62,640 nucleotides of DNA from Bacteroidetes bacterium GWB2_32_14. Its GTDB lineage: Bacteria; Bacteroidota; Bacteroidia; Bacteroidales; UBA12077. Below are positions 19,101 to 28,374 of the stretch, piece by piece (the first letter of the stretch is position 1; each line of letters begins with the position of its first letter). The stretch lies in contig MENK01000002.1 of assembly GCA_001768235.1 (NCBI GenBank), forward strand, positions 1 to 62,640, given 5' to 3'. A model generated the notes under the pieces. The model was given only the letters and a program-made list of their open reading frames with translations, did no database searches and was not told the origin of the DNA. The translations under genes were made by a program, and so were the position numbers.

Positions 19101-19295
19101 GATAACTATAACCCGAATGCTAAAGATGAAATTATTGCTGTTGCAAAAGAAAAATACAATAAAATAATCGACGAAGAAAAGTACGAAATGGATAAAAAAG
19201 CAAGTGAAGAAACAGAGATTAAATTTGATGACAATACCGATGGGAAATACGACAAGCTTTTTGAACAAAAAACAGATACTTTACAGGTAAATTAA
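16155..19295 (+). CDS. Large exported tetratricopeptide repeat protein
   Basis: 1046-aa TPR protein starting at ATG 16155, where MKQKTILFTSIILLLSFVFK followed by AHSQ makes a clean signal peptide; the longer TTG start at 15972 would bury this signal and overlaps the divergent small gene. From about residue 30 to 1010 it is almost solid TPR/BamD-like repeats (for example AYFHMGKFQYRQKKYSKSVSWF, AEYHFKLGYSYFM, HYNLGYAYFKIKNYPEAIQWF, ALFEMGKSYLEIKDQDKAYEYY), ending in a charged tail (about 1015-1046). It acts in the periplasm, probably as a scaffold. It is followed after 12 nt by a beta-barrel gene, and the two surely form one operon. The role is unknown; an outer-membrane assembly or transport scaffold is inference. 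Confidence 0.85.
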   Translation: MKQKTILFTSIILLLSFVFKAHSQKTILLTDADKLYKNGIELFGKEKFGVAQEQFNSAIKLYGKNEIEFKANAEFYSALCAIELFNEDAEYLMSKFIAEHPENSKVNSAYFHMGKFQYRQKKYSKSVSWFIKVNKQKLNNDELAEYHFKLGYSYFMTNKFDKASTEFYEIKDVNTKYTAPANYYYSHIAYHDKNYETALKGFQRLTENETFAPVVPYYIAQIYYLQGKYDDVISYAPPLLESASAKRTPEIAKILGDSYYKKQQYTDALKYLEIHAKEAPKVERKDFYQLAYSYYKLNQYDSAVVNFEKAVDAGDQLAQNAYFHLADCYTVLGEKNKARMAFEFASRLDFDAEIKEESLFNYALLTYELYHSPFNEAIDAFHQFIRLYPNSIRLDDAYNFLVMAYLYTSNYKEALNSLDKIKDKDQGMKEAYQKVAYYRALELFNNLHYPEAIETFDKSLQYPGYNKAISAQSHYWKAEAWYQLGEYQKAIDEYTNFLLTPGAFDLDEYNISHYNLGYAYFKIKNYPEAIQWFRKFTSISINDSTQTIADAYNRIGDCYFISRTYWLAIDFYDKAISNGKLDKDYALFQRGFSLGLLARPEKKLETLNRLINEHPQSAYIDDALFEMGKSYLEIKDQDKAYEYYLKIINEYSSGSYVKKSLVQLGLICFSIDKNQDALNYYQRVVAEFPGTPEAKNALTGIKNIYVEMNNVDAYFTYVNGLGEFANISMNEQDSLSYTSAEKLYMKGDCLQAIDQLNNYIQKYGEGSFILNAHFYLADCHNRIGEKNKALKAYNFVIDKPKNTFTEQALISAASINFVDKKYAEALNYYIKLEEVAELNSNLIESRVGQLRCNYLLNDYNNTVVSADKVLHTEKISDELKREAHYNKAKVLYADNKNVSALDEFRILSHDVKSAEGAEAKYRICEIYFNDKQYAVAEHEIFDFISQKTSQEYWLAKTFILLSDVYIQKNDKFQAKHTLKSIIDNYNPNAKDEIIAVAKEKYNKIIDEEKYEMDKKASEETEIKFDDNTDGKYDKLFEQKTDTLQVN

Positions 19296-19307
19296 AGATA
19301 TTTAGAT

Positions 19308-20975
19308 ATGATCCAAAAAATAATTACTTATATACTATTGATTGTACTTACGCTTGTTTTTACAAAATTTTCGTATTCACAAGAAGAACAGCTGGCAAAA
19401 GAAGTACAAGTTGTAAAACCATATGAACCTACCATATCCGATGCATTTAAAATCAATCGTTTACCAAGAATTACGGATACACTAAAACTTGTTCCGAAAG
19501 TAAAATATTCGCTTCAAACCAAACAATTAAACCTGGGATATTCCATTGAACCCATAAAACCTGCCAAAATGGTTGGTGAACCCCTTGTTGAACTTTATAA
19601 CAGCTATGTTACAGTTGGTATAGGAACAAAAGTTTTGCCCGTGATTGAAGCCTATGTTAACAATCTTCGCTCAAAAGAGTATTCCTATGGGGCATATTAC
19701 AAACACATGTCATCATTTGCAAAAATAACTCTCGACGACGATATTCGCCAGGATGCAGGTTTTCACGATAATGATTTGCGGTTTTTTGGAAAAAAATTTA
19801 TTAAGAATACAATCATTTTTGCCGACATGGGGCTTAAAAGCAATACCATGTATCATTATGGTTACGATACATCCGTTGATACCATTCTTCTAAAAGATAA
19901 TATCAAACAAAATTTTTTACTTCTCGATCTGAATGCGAATTATAAAACCAATTATATAGATTCAACACATGTAAACTACGATTTTGGTTTTTCACTTGAT
20001 TATTTAAAAGATAATTTTGAAAATCATGAACTTGCTTTTAAAATAAACGGAGATATAAACAAAATTTTTACTTCGGAAATGATAGGTGTAAACTTTAGTA
20101 TTGAGCATTATTCAGTGAACGAAACCATTGATTCATCAAACAATACTGTTGTAAAAATTAATCCCTGGGTTGGCAAATTTGGCGAAAAATTCAGGGTGAA
20201 AGCAGGGTTAAATATCTTTTCCGATAACAGGGGCGATTTCTCAAATACCTATTATTTCCCCACGGGCAGCCTTGAATATAATATTGTTAACAATATTATA
20301 ATCCCGTATGCAGGGGTAGATGGAAAATTAGAAATCAATAATTACCAATCTACAACTACTATAAACCCTTTTATTACTCCCGGCCTGGGGTTAAAAAACA
20401 CCGATTATAAAATAATACTTTTTGCAGGATTGAAAGGGAATTTTTCATCATCTATATTCTATAATTTCAAAGCAACATATTCGCTTATCGATAATATGCC
20501 ATTTTTTGTAAACAACCTTGAACAAACCGATAGCATAGGCAATCAGTTTAATGTGGTTTACGATAACATTCAGTTAATATCCTATTTTGGTGAATTATCG
20601 GTTGCAGCCAGTGAGAAATTAAATTTCCACATTATGGCAAATTACAGGGATTATAAAATGGATAAGGAAGAAAAAGCATGGCACAAACCAACTTTCGACC
20701 TAACATTTGCTGCCAGGTACAACATTAAAAATAAAATAATCGTGAAAGCAGATTTGTTCGCCATAGGCAAACGATATGCTAAAATTGATGACACCGGAAA
20801 TTTTAATGAACTGGAATCAGTTATTGATATCAATATTGGAGCCGAATACAGGTATTCTAAAATCCTTTCCGGGTTTATCCAGATAAACAACCTGCTTTCT
20901 GAAAAATATTATACCTGGAACTATTATCCTGCTTATGGTTTAAATATTTTACTGGGAATAACATATTCATTCTAA
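19308..20975 (+). CDS. Outer-membrane beta-barrel protein paired with the TPR protein
   Basis: 555-aa exported protein with signal peptide MIQKIITYILLIVLTLVFTK...SYSQ. A periplasmic N-terminal stretch (EVQVVKPYEPTISDAFKINRLPRITDT) is followed by many alternating amphipathic strands ending in aromatic residues; the C-terminus NILLGITYSF ends in Phe, as outer-membrane barrels do. It resembles TonB-receptor barrels without a plug domain; no TonB box or plug is visible. It directly follows the TPR gene (12 nt). Substrate unknown; pairing with an exported TPR protein suggests they act together in the envelope. Confidence 0.8.
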   Translation: MIQKIITYILLIVLTLVFTKFSYSQEEQLAKEVQVVKPYEPTISDAFKINRLPRITDTLKLVPKVKYSLQTKQLNLGYSIEPIKPAKMVGEPLVELYNSYVTVGIGTKVLPVIEAYVNNLRSKEYSYGAYYKHMSSFAKITLDDDIRQDAGFHDNDLRFFGKKFIKNTIIFADMGLKSNTMYHYGYDTSVDTILLKDNIKQNFLLLDLNANYKTNYIDSTHVNYDFGFSLDYLKDNFENHELAFKINGDINKIFTSEMIGVNFSIEHYSVNETIDSSNNTVVKINPWVGKFGEKFRVKAGLNIFSDNRGDFSNTYYFPTGSLEYNIVNNIIIPYAGVDGKLEINNYQSTTTINPFITPGLGLKNTDYKIILFAGLKGNFSSSIFYNFKATYSLIDNMPFFVNNLEQTDSIGNQFNVVYDNIQLISYFGELSVAASEKLNFHIMANYRDYKMDKEEKAWHKPTFDLTFAARYNIKNKIIVKADLFAIGKRYAKIDDTGNFNELESVIDINIGAEYRYSKILSGFIQINNLLSEKYYTWNYYPAYGLNILLGITYSF

Positions 20976-23268
<2,293 letters not shown>

Positions 23269-23278
23269 CATACACGAA

Positions 23279-23323
23279 TTTAATTTAAAGGAAGTTTAAT
23301 AATAAGCTTCCTTTTAAATTAAA
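23279..23323 (+). terminator. Terminator hairpin after gyrB
   Basis: TTTAATTTAAAGGAAG (23279-23294) pairs with CTTCCTTTTAAATTAAA (23307-23323) over about 16 bp with one bulge; the descending arm carries TTTT after the GC-containing part of the stem. It starts 11 nt after the gyrB stop. Confidence 0.65.
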
Positions 23324-23344
23324 AAACCAGGAAATTCTATTTTT

Positions 23345-23594
23345 ATCACTATTGTCCGGTAAAACTTTTAACATGCATTTACTGTCGTGCTTACAGCACT
23401 TTTGATTTTTGTAAGCTGCTGATTATTACCATACTTTTGCCCCGATGGGGCTTTTATTGAGTTCCAAAGGAACGAAAGTATGGTAAAACAATACCAACCA
23501 AAAAGAAAAGCCCTGTAAGGGCGAAAGAAACATAGATGTCTTATTGTTTCAAAATATCATTATTTATCTATATTTTTTACCGGACAACAGTGAT
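23345..23594. mobile_element. MITE-like element with 20-bp terminal inverted repeats
   Basis: Non-coding 250-bp unit bounded by ATCACTATTGTCCGGTAAAA (23345-23364) and, inverted, ATCACTGTTGTCCGGTAAAA (23575-23594): 19 of 20 match. The flanks show a possible TTTT duplication, not decisive in AT-rich DNA. The inside is a chain of short perfect hairpins (listed as a separate repeat). The TGTCCGGT-A-rich ends recall IS4-type insertion sequences of Bacteroidota, from memory and unverified. No transposase inside, so it would be mobilised in trans. Confidence 0.7.
23387..23522. repeat. Hairpin chain including a three-way-junction stem
   Basis: Perfect small hairpins: GTGCT-TAC-AGCAC (23387-23399), GCCCC-GAT-GGGGC (23439-23451), GTTCC-AAA-GGAAC (23461-23473) and GCCCT-GTA-AGGGC (23510-23522). 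The second and third are enclosed by a 10-bp stem ACCATACTTT (23428-23437) / AAAGTATGGT (23475-23484). Each loop is exactly 3 nt. Looks like REP/BIME-type palindromic DNA. Confidence 0.75.
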
Positions 23595-23643
23595 TTTTAA
23601 TATATTTCACGAAGAAAAATCAAACGACACGGCAGGCAAGCTT

Positions 23644-25749
23644 TTAACTAATTATACTAAAATCTGCCTTTTTGTTAGCAATCTTTCTGAGTTGATTTGC
23701 TAAAATCAGGTTTTCTTTCATTTCCAAATTCCGATCAGTGTCCAAAATTTGTTCTGCTATATCACGGACAAATTGAATCAATTGCCCGTCTTGCGCAAGA
23801 TTTGCAATCCTGAGATCAAAAGCCAACCCGCTTTGCTGAGTTCCTTCAATATCGCCAGGCCCGCGTAATTTCAAATCTGCCTCGGCAATTTCGAAACCGT
23901 CATTGGTTTTGGTCATGATATCGATTCTTTTCCGGGCTTCATTCGATAGTTTAAATGATGTCATTAAAACACAATACGACTGATCGGCCCCACGGCCAAC
24001 TCTTCCACGCAACTGATGCAATTGTGCCAAACCAAATCGTTCGGCACTTTCAATAACCATAACTGATGCATTTGGAATATTAACTCCCACCTCAATTACC
24101 GTAGTTGCAATCATTATATGTGTTATGCCTTTTATAAATAGTTTCATGGCAGCATCCTTCTCTTCAGATTTCATTTGCCCATGCACAATACTAACAGCAT
24201 ATTTCGGAGGTGGAAAAGCACGGGTAATACTTTCAAAACCATCTTCCAGGTCTTTATAATCCATTGTTTCCGACTCTTTAATTAAGGGGTACACGATATA
24301 AATCTGGCGACCCTGTTCAATTTGCTGTTTTATAAACCCGAACAACCGCAGCCTGTTCGAGTCGAATAAATGAATGGTTTGAATAGGTTTGCGCCCGGGA
24401 GGCAATTCGTCGATAACCGAAACATCTAAATCGCCATATATAGTCATTGCAAGAGTACGCGGAATAGGAGTTGCTGTCATTACCAATACATGCGGAGGAT
24501 GTTCATTTTTTTTCCATAATCGTGCCCGTTGTGCAACACCAAACCGATGTTGTTCGTCAATAACAACCAGCCCCAGGTTCCTGAATTGTACTACATCTTC
24601 AATTAGTGCATGTGTTCCAATTAAAATATGGATATCGCCATTTAGTAAATCATTATGAATTTTCTTACGTGCTGCTGTTTTTGTTGAACCTGTTAATAAA
24701 CTTACATTTACGGGCAATCCTTCTAAAAACTCCTTCAACGTTTCATAGTGTTGGTTGGCAAGAATTTCTGTCGGAGCCATTATACACGACTGAAACCCGT
24801 TATCAAGAGCTATAAGCATGCTCATTAAAGCTACGAGCGTTTTCCCGCTTCCCACGTCACCCTGCAATAAACGGTTCATTTGTTTCCCTGAGCCAATATC
24901 TTTACGAATTTCTTTCAACACCCTCTTTTGTGCTTCTGTTAATTCGAAAGGTAAATTTTCTTTATAAAATCGATTTAAATACTCTCCTACTTTCGAAAAA
25001 ATAAAACCATTCGATTTATGAATACGGATGCTCTTTTTTTGTAAAATATTCAACTGGATATAAAAAAGCTCTTCGAATTTTAACCTGTATGTAGCTTTAT
25101 TCAGCAATTCGGCATTTTGTGGAAAATGAATATTCATTAACGCTTCGTCAAGCGATAATAGCTTGTATTTTTGAGTTAAGAAATCGGGTAACGATTCGGG
25201 AATCTTATTTTTTAAATTATTGAGCAGGGTATTAATCAGCCTGGATAATGTTCGTGATGTAATAAAACTCTTTTTAAGTTTTTCAGAAGTATTGTAATGT
25301 GCTTGCAAACTGGCCTGAATTGTATTTTCATTTTTCAGGCTGTCTTCAATTTCGGGATGAATTACATTGTATTTTCCACTGAAATAGCCTGGTTTGCCAA
25401 AAACAATATATTCGTGACTTAACACGAGGCTTTTCTGGATATAATTGAATCCTTTAAACCATACCAATTCCATTCTTCCTGTTCCATCGGCAAAAAATGC
25501 CACGAGTCTTTTTTTATTCCCTCCACCAACTATTTCAAAACCCGTTATTTTCCCTTTAATCTGAACATAGGGCATTTCGGGAGTTAATTCTTTTATGGTA
25601 TAAAATTTCGATTTGTCGATATACTTATAGGGAAAATAATACAACAAGTCTTCGAAAGTGGATATATTTAGTTCTTTACTAAGCAACCCAGCCCGTTTAG
25701 GGCCAACTCCTGCTAAAAACTTGATTTCCTGTTGTAAATAATCGGACAT
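23644..25749 (-). CDS. recG: ATP-dependent DNA helicase RecG
   Basis: 701-aa RecG, a branch-migration helicase that reverses stalled forks and processes R-loops and Holliday junctions. Wedge/OB domain in the N-terminal 200 residues (IKGKITGFEIVGGGNKKRLVAFFADGTGRMELVWF), SF2 motor with Walker A GDVGSGKT, DEQH box VVIDEQHRFGV, MTATPIPRTL, motif VIEVGVNIPNASVMVIESAERFG, and QLRGRVGRG. C-terminal LRGPGDIEGTQQSG is RecG-typical. Complete in length. It stands alone on the minus strand between the MITE-like element and a divergent methyltransferase gene. Confidence 0.96.
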   Translation of the reverse strand: MSDYLQQEIKFLAGVGPKRAGLLSKELNISTFEDLLYYFPYKYIDKSKFYTIKELTPEMPYVQIKGKITGFEIVGGGNKKRLVAFFADGTGRMELVWFKGFNYIQKSLVLSHEYIVFGKPGYFSGKYNVIHPEIEDSLKNENTIQASLQAHYNTSEKLKKSFITSRTLSRLINTLLNNLKNKIPESLPDFLTQKYKLLSLDEALMNIHFPQNAELLNKATYRLKFEELFYIQLNILQKKSIRIHKSNGFIFSKVGEYLNRFYKENLPFELTEAQKRVLKEIRKDIGSGKQMNRLLQGDVGSGKTLVALMSMLIALDNGFQSCIMAPTEILANQHYETLKEFLEGLPVNVSLLTGSTKTAARKKIHNDLLNGDIHILIGTHALIEDVVQFRNLGLVVIDEQHRFGVAQRARLWKKNEHPPHVLVMTATPIPRTLAMTIYGDLDVSVIDELPPGRKPIQTIHLFDSNRLRLFGFIKQQIEQGRQIYIVYPLIKESETMDYKDLEDGFESITRAFPPPKYAVSIVHGQMKSEEKDAAMKLFIKGITHIMIATTVIEVGVNIPNASVMVIESAERFGLAQLHQLRGRVGRGADQSYCVLMTSFKLSNEARKRIDIMTKTNDGFEIAEADLKLRGPGDIEGTQQSGLAFDLRIANLAQDGQLIQFVRDIAEQILDTDRNLEMKENLILANQLRKIANKKADFSIIS

Positions 25750-25820
25750 AAAATGAAGTGCCTAAAATTTAAAATGCCTAAAATACTTTAAACCCAAAAT
25801 ATAAATCGTTGTATTAATTT

Positions 25821-25828
25821 TATCTTTG
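25821..25828 (+). promoter_or_regulatory. -7 box for the methyltransferase gene
   Basis: TATCTTTG matches TAnnTTTG exactly. The TTG of this box (25826) is in frame with the gene and mimics a start; ATG 25865 lies 33 nt beyond the predicted transcription start. Confidence 0.55.
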
Positions 25829-25864
25829 CTTCACAATATTAAGATTTTTTTGATATTTAAAAAT

Positions 25865-26659
25865 ATGATATCCCGATTAAATTACCCGATTCGATTTATT
25901 CAATATTGGTTATTTGCAAAACATAAAAAGGGGCATGGAATACATTCGCCATTTGTTTTCAATTTAATAAATACAGTTTTTAATAAAAGAAATACAAGCA
26001 TCGAACTTGAAAAAATAGTTAAAATTTATAACGAATATAAGAAAAACGTACACCAGGTAACTTACACTGATTTAGGAGCAGGAGCAACTTCTTCGGGCAC
26101 TAAATCCGTTTCAGTGGGAAAAATTGTAAAACAATCGTCTGTTACTAAAAAATATGGGCAGTTGTTATTTAGTTTAATTCGCTATTTTAAACCAACAGAC
26201 ATACTGGAATTAGGGACATCAGTAGGAATTAGTACTGCATACATCGGTTTAGCTGCCCCTGCATCAAACTATACAACCATTGAAGGTTCTGATGCTAAAT
26301 TGAAAATTGCAAAACAAATCTCCGGGAGGCTTGAATTAAAAAACATCCGTTATATACATGGAGAGTTTGATAAGATATTAGAATCTGTACTAAACGGTTT
26401 TAAGAAATTAGACTTCGTGTTTTTCGATGGGAATCATAAAAAAGAACCAACATTAAATTATTTTAATTTGTGCCTAAAAAAAGCCCATAAAAATACTGTT
26501 TTTGTTTTTGACGATATTCATTGGTCAAAAGAAATGGAGCAGGCATGGAAAGAAATAAAACAGGATAAGAATACACGTGTAAGTATTGATCTTTTTCAAA
26601 TGGGGATTGTTTTTTTCAACGACGAGTTATCATATCAACATTATATTATAAAATTTTAA
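25865..26659 (+). CDS. Class I SAM-dependent methyltransferase
   Basis: 264-aa protein from ATG 25865. The N-terminal motif KKGHGIHSPFVFNLINTVF is typical of a Bacteroidota methyltransferase family; the Rossmann core has motif I ILELGTSVGISTAYIGLA (about 115-131), acidic YTTIEGSDAKLKIAKQ, and LDFVFFDGNHKKEPTLNYF plus FVFDDIHWSKEMEQAW, which resemble O-methyltransferases (MTR/CAFE type). Substrate unknown. The longer TTG start at 25826 falls in a promoter box and is rejected. The gene may be followed in the same transcript by the ABC ATPase 67 nt downstream, though a weak promoter is possible there. Confidence 0.85.
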   Translation: MISRLNYPIRFIQYWLFAKHKKGHGIHSPFVFNLINTVFNKRNTSIELEKIVKIYNEYKKNVHQVTYTDLGAGATSSGTKSVSVGKIVKQSSVTKKYGQLLFSLIRYFKPTDILELGTSVGISTAYIGLAAPASNYTTIEGSDAKLKIAKQISGRLELKNIRYIHGEFDKILESVLNGFKKLDFVFFDGNHKKEPTLNYFNLCLKKAHKNTVFVFDDIHWSKEMEQAWKEIKQDKNTRVSIDLFQMGIVFFNDELSYQHYIIKF

Positions 26660-26726
26660 ATAAAAATTGACCGTAAACTTTTAAAATTGATTAAATTCGT
26701 ATTCTTTAAAAATACAAGTACTAAAA

Positions 26727-27431
26727 ATGGACAAAGTAATTGCAATCAACCAGCTTGTAAAAAACTACTACGTAGGAACTGAAACCATTTATGCTTTGCG
26801 TTCTGTAACACTCGACATACAAAAAAACGAATATGTAGCCATAATGGGGCCATCAGGTTCGGGAAAATCAACCTTAATGAATATTATTGGTTGCCTCGAT
26901 ACCCCAACCGGGGGGCAATATATCCTGAATAAAAACGATGTCAGTAATTTAGATGATGATCAGCTGGCAGAAATCCGTAATAAAGAAATTGGCTTTGTTT
27001 TCCAGACATTCAATCTTTTACCCCGATATACAGCACTCGAAAATGTAACATTGCCATTGATATATGCGGGAGTTAGTAAAATAGACCGTCAGAAAAGAGC
27101 AAGTGATGTATTGGTAAGCGTGGGATTAGAAGATAGAATGACACATAAACCTAACGAATTATCAGGTGGCCAGCGGCAGCGGGTAGCTGTTGCCCGGGCA
27201 ATGGTTAATTTTCCTTCAATTATTTTGGCCGATGAACCTACGGGAAACCTGGATTCTAAAACATCAATGGATATTTTAAACTTATTCGATGAGATTCACA
27301 AAAAAGGAAATACAATAATTCTTGTAACTCACGAGGAAGATATAGCTAAACACGCGCATAGAATCATCCGTCTGAAAGACGGGCATATTGAATCAGATGA
27401 GATAAATGAGCATCCTGCAATAAGAAATTAA
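26727..27431 (+). CDS. LolD/MacB-type ABC transporter ATP-binding protein
   Basis: 234-aa ATPase with Walker [10 protein letters not shown] (about 39-47), Q-loop [10 protein letters not shown], signature [10 protein letters not shown] (about 141), Walker [17 protein letters not shown] and H-loop LVTHEEDIA. This set belongs to the type VII (LolD/MacB/FtsE-like) exporters. No permease gene is adjacent: neighbours are a methyltransferase and a cobalamin adenosyltransferase. It is therefore an orphan ATPase, which would serve permeases coded elsewhere. About half of its residues look shared with the ATPase at 50363. Confidence 0.9.
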   Translation: MDKVIAINQLVKNYYVGTETIYALRSVTLDIQKNEYVAIMGPSGSGKSTLMNIIGCLDTPTGGQYILNKNDVSNLDDDQLAEIRNKEIGFVFQTFNLLPRYTALENVTLPLIYAGVSKIDRQKRASDVLVSVGLEDRMTHKPNELSGGQRQRVAVARAMVNFPSIILADEPTGNLDSKTSMDILNLFDEIHKKGNTIILVTHEEDIAKHAHRIIRLKDGHIESDEINEHPAIRN

Positions 27432-27485
27432 TTGTAATTAAAACATTTTGAACAGTTATTCGTTTCTCATAAAAAATTATGAATA

Positions 27486-28040
27486 ATGGAAATGAAAATT
27501 TACACTAAAACAGGAGATAAAGGAGAAACATCTCTTATTGGTGGAACACGTGTACCAAAATATCATGACAGAATAGAAGCTTATGGTACTGTGGACGAGT
27601 TGATTTCATATATAGGTTTAATTCGTGATCAGAAGATTGATAGCAACACTATAAATACCCTGATTGAAATACAGGACAGGTTAATGACATGTGCATCGAT
27701 ACTTGCAACAGATTGTGAAAATTGCAAGGTGAAAATCCCTGAACTTTACGATAGTGATATTGAATTCATCGAAAAAGAAATTGATAAAATGGAAAAAGAC
27801 CTGCCCCCGCTGAGTTCGTTTATATTACCCGGGGGACATAGCACCGTTTCGTATTGTCATATTGCACGTAATGTTTGCAGGAGAGCCGAAAGAAATTCAA
27901 TTAAAGTTCAAAATCAATTTAAACACAGTGAAAAAGTTATTCAATATTTAAATCGTTTGTCGGATTATTTGTTTGTATTATCGAGAAAACTTTCTACCGA
28001 CCTGTTTGCCAGGGAAATTCCGTGGAAACCAAGAATTTAA
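27486..28040 (+). CDS. PduO-type cob(I)alamin adenosyltransferase
   Basis: 184-aa enzyme that transfers the adenosyl group of ATP to cob(I)alamin, giving coenzyme B12. N-terminal KIYTKTGDKGETSLIGGTRVPK is the ATP-binding P-loop-like motif of the PduO family; the helical core has AYGTVDELISYIG, and the C-terminal ARNVCRRAERNSIKV plus YLNRLSDYLFVLSRKL complete the family signature. Start: ATG 27486 or the ATG two codons later. No cobalamin riboswitch can be seen in the 54 nt before it. A B12-dependent enzyme must exist elsewhere in the genome (such as methylmalonyl-CoA mutase); that is inference. Confidence 0.93.
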   Translation: MEMKIYTKTGDKGETSLIGGTRVPKYHDRIEAYGTVDELISYIGLIRDQKIDSNTINTLIEIQDRLMTCASILATDCENCKVKIPELYDSDIEFIEKEIDKMEKDLPPLSSFILPGGHSTVSYCHIARNVCRRAERNSIKVQNQFKHSEKVIQYLNRLSDYLFVLSRKLSTDLFAREIPWKPRI

Positions 28041-28070
28041 AAAAAAACTTTACTTTTTTAATATTATTTC

Positions 28071-28078
28071 TATATTTG
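28071..28078 (+). promoter_or_regulatory. -7 box for the DUF2795 gene
   Basis: TATATTTG, exact TAnnTTTG, 38 nt before the ATG at 28117. Leader AT-rich. Confidence 0.55.
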
Positions 28079-28116
28079 CAAAATTTTAAGGGTATAATTA
28101 AAAATAATTATATAAT

Positions 28117-28338
28117 ATGTATTGGACACTAGAATTGGCATCAAAACTTGAAGATGCACCTTGGCCGGCATCAAAAGAAGAACTTATTGACTTTGCAATT
28201 CGTTCTGGAGCACCATTAGAAGTTATTGAAAATCTTCAGGAAATTGAAGATGAAGGTGAAATCTACGAGAGTATTGAAGATATTTGGCCTGATTATCCAA
28301 GTAAAGATGATTTCTTTTTTAATGAAGATGAATATTAA
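28117..28338 (+). CDS. DUF2795 domain-containing small protein
   Basis: 73-aa acidic protein typical of the DUF2795 family: MYWTLELASKLEDAPWPASKEELIDFAIRSG followed by LEVIENLQEIEDEGE and an acidic tail with IEDIWPDYPSKDDFFFNEDEY. The family folds as a small helical domain; function is unknown. It has its own promoter box (28071-28078), and its transcript is ended by a bidirectional hairpin (28348-28368). Confidence 0.9.
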   Translation: MYWTLELASKLEDAPWPASKEELIDFAIRSGAPLEVIENLQEIEDEGEIYESIEDIWPDYPSKDDFFFNEDEY

Positions 28339-28347
28339 AAAATAAAA

Positions 28348-28374
28348 AGGGAACTCAAAAGGTTCCCTAATTTT
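28348..28374. terminator. Bidirectional terminator overlapping a stop codon
   Basis: AGGGAAC (28348-28354) pairs with GTTCCCT (28362-28368). Runs of A to the left and T to the right (TAATTTTTTG) let it work for both convergent genes. The right arm contains the stop codon (28367-28369) of the minus-strand OstA-like gene. Confidence 0.75.

Noticed and set aside
23387-23522. CRISPR or tRNA-like structure
   Set aside because: Hairpins differ in sequence and spacing and show no repeat-spacer pattern; the cloverleaf lacks tRNA conserved bases and an acceptor end.
27432-27485. Cobalamin riboswitch before the PduO-type gene
   Set aside because: Only 54 nt, AT-rich, with no B12-box or suitable stems.
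26727-28040. Cobalamin uptake operon (ABC ATPase plus adenosyltransferase)
   Set aside because: The ATPase is of the LolD/MacB exporter type, not BtuD, and no permease or binding protein is present.
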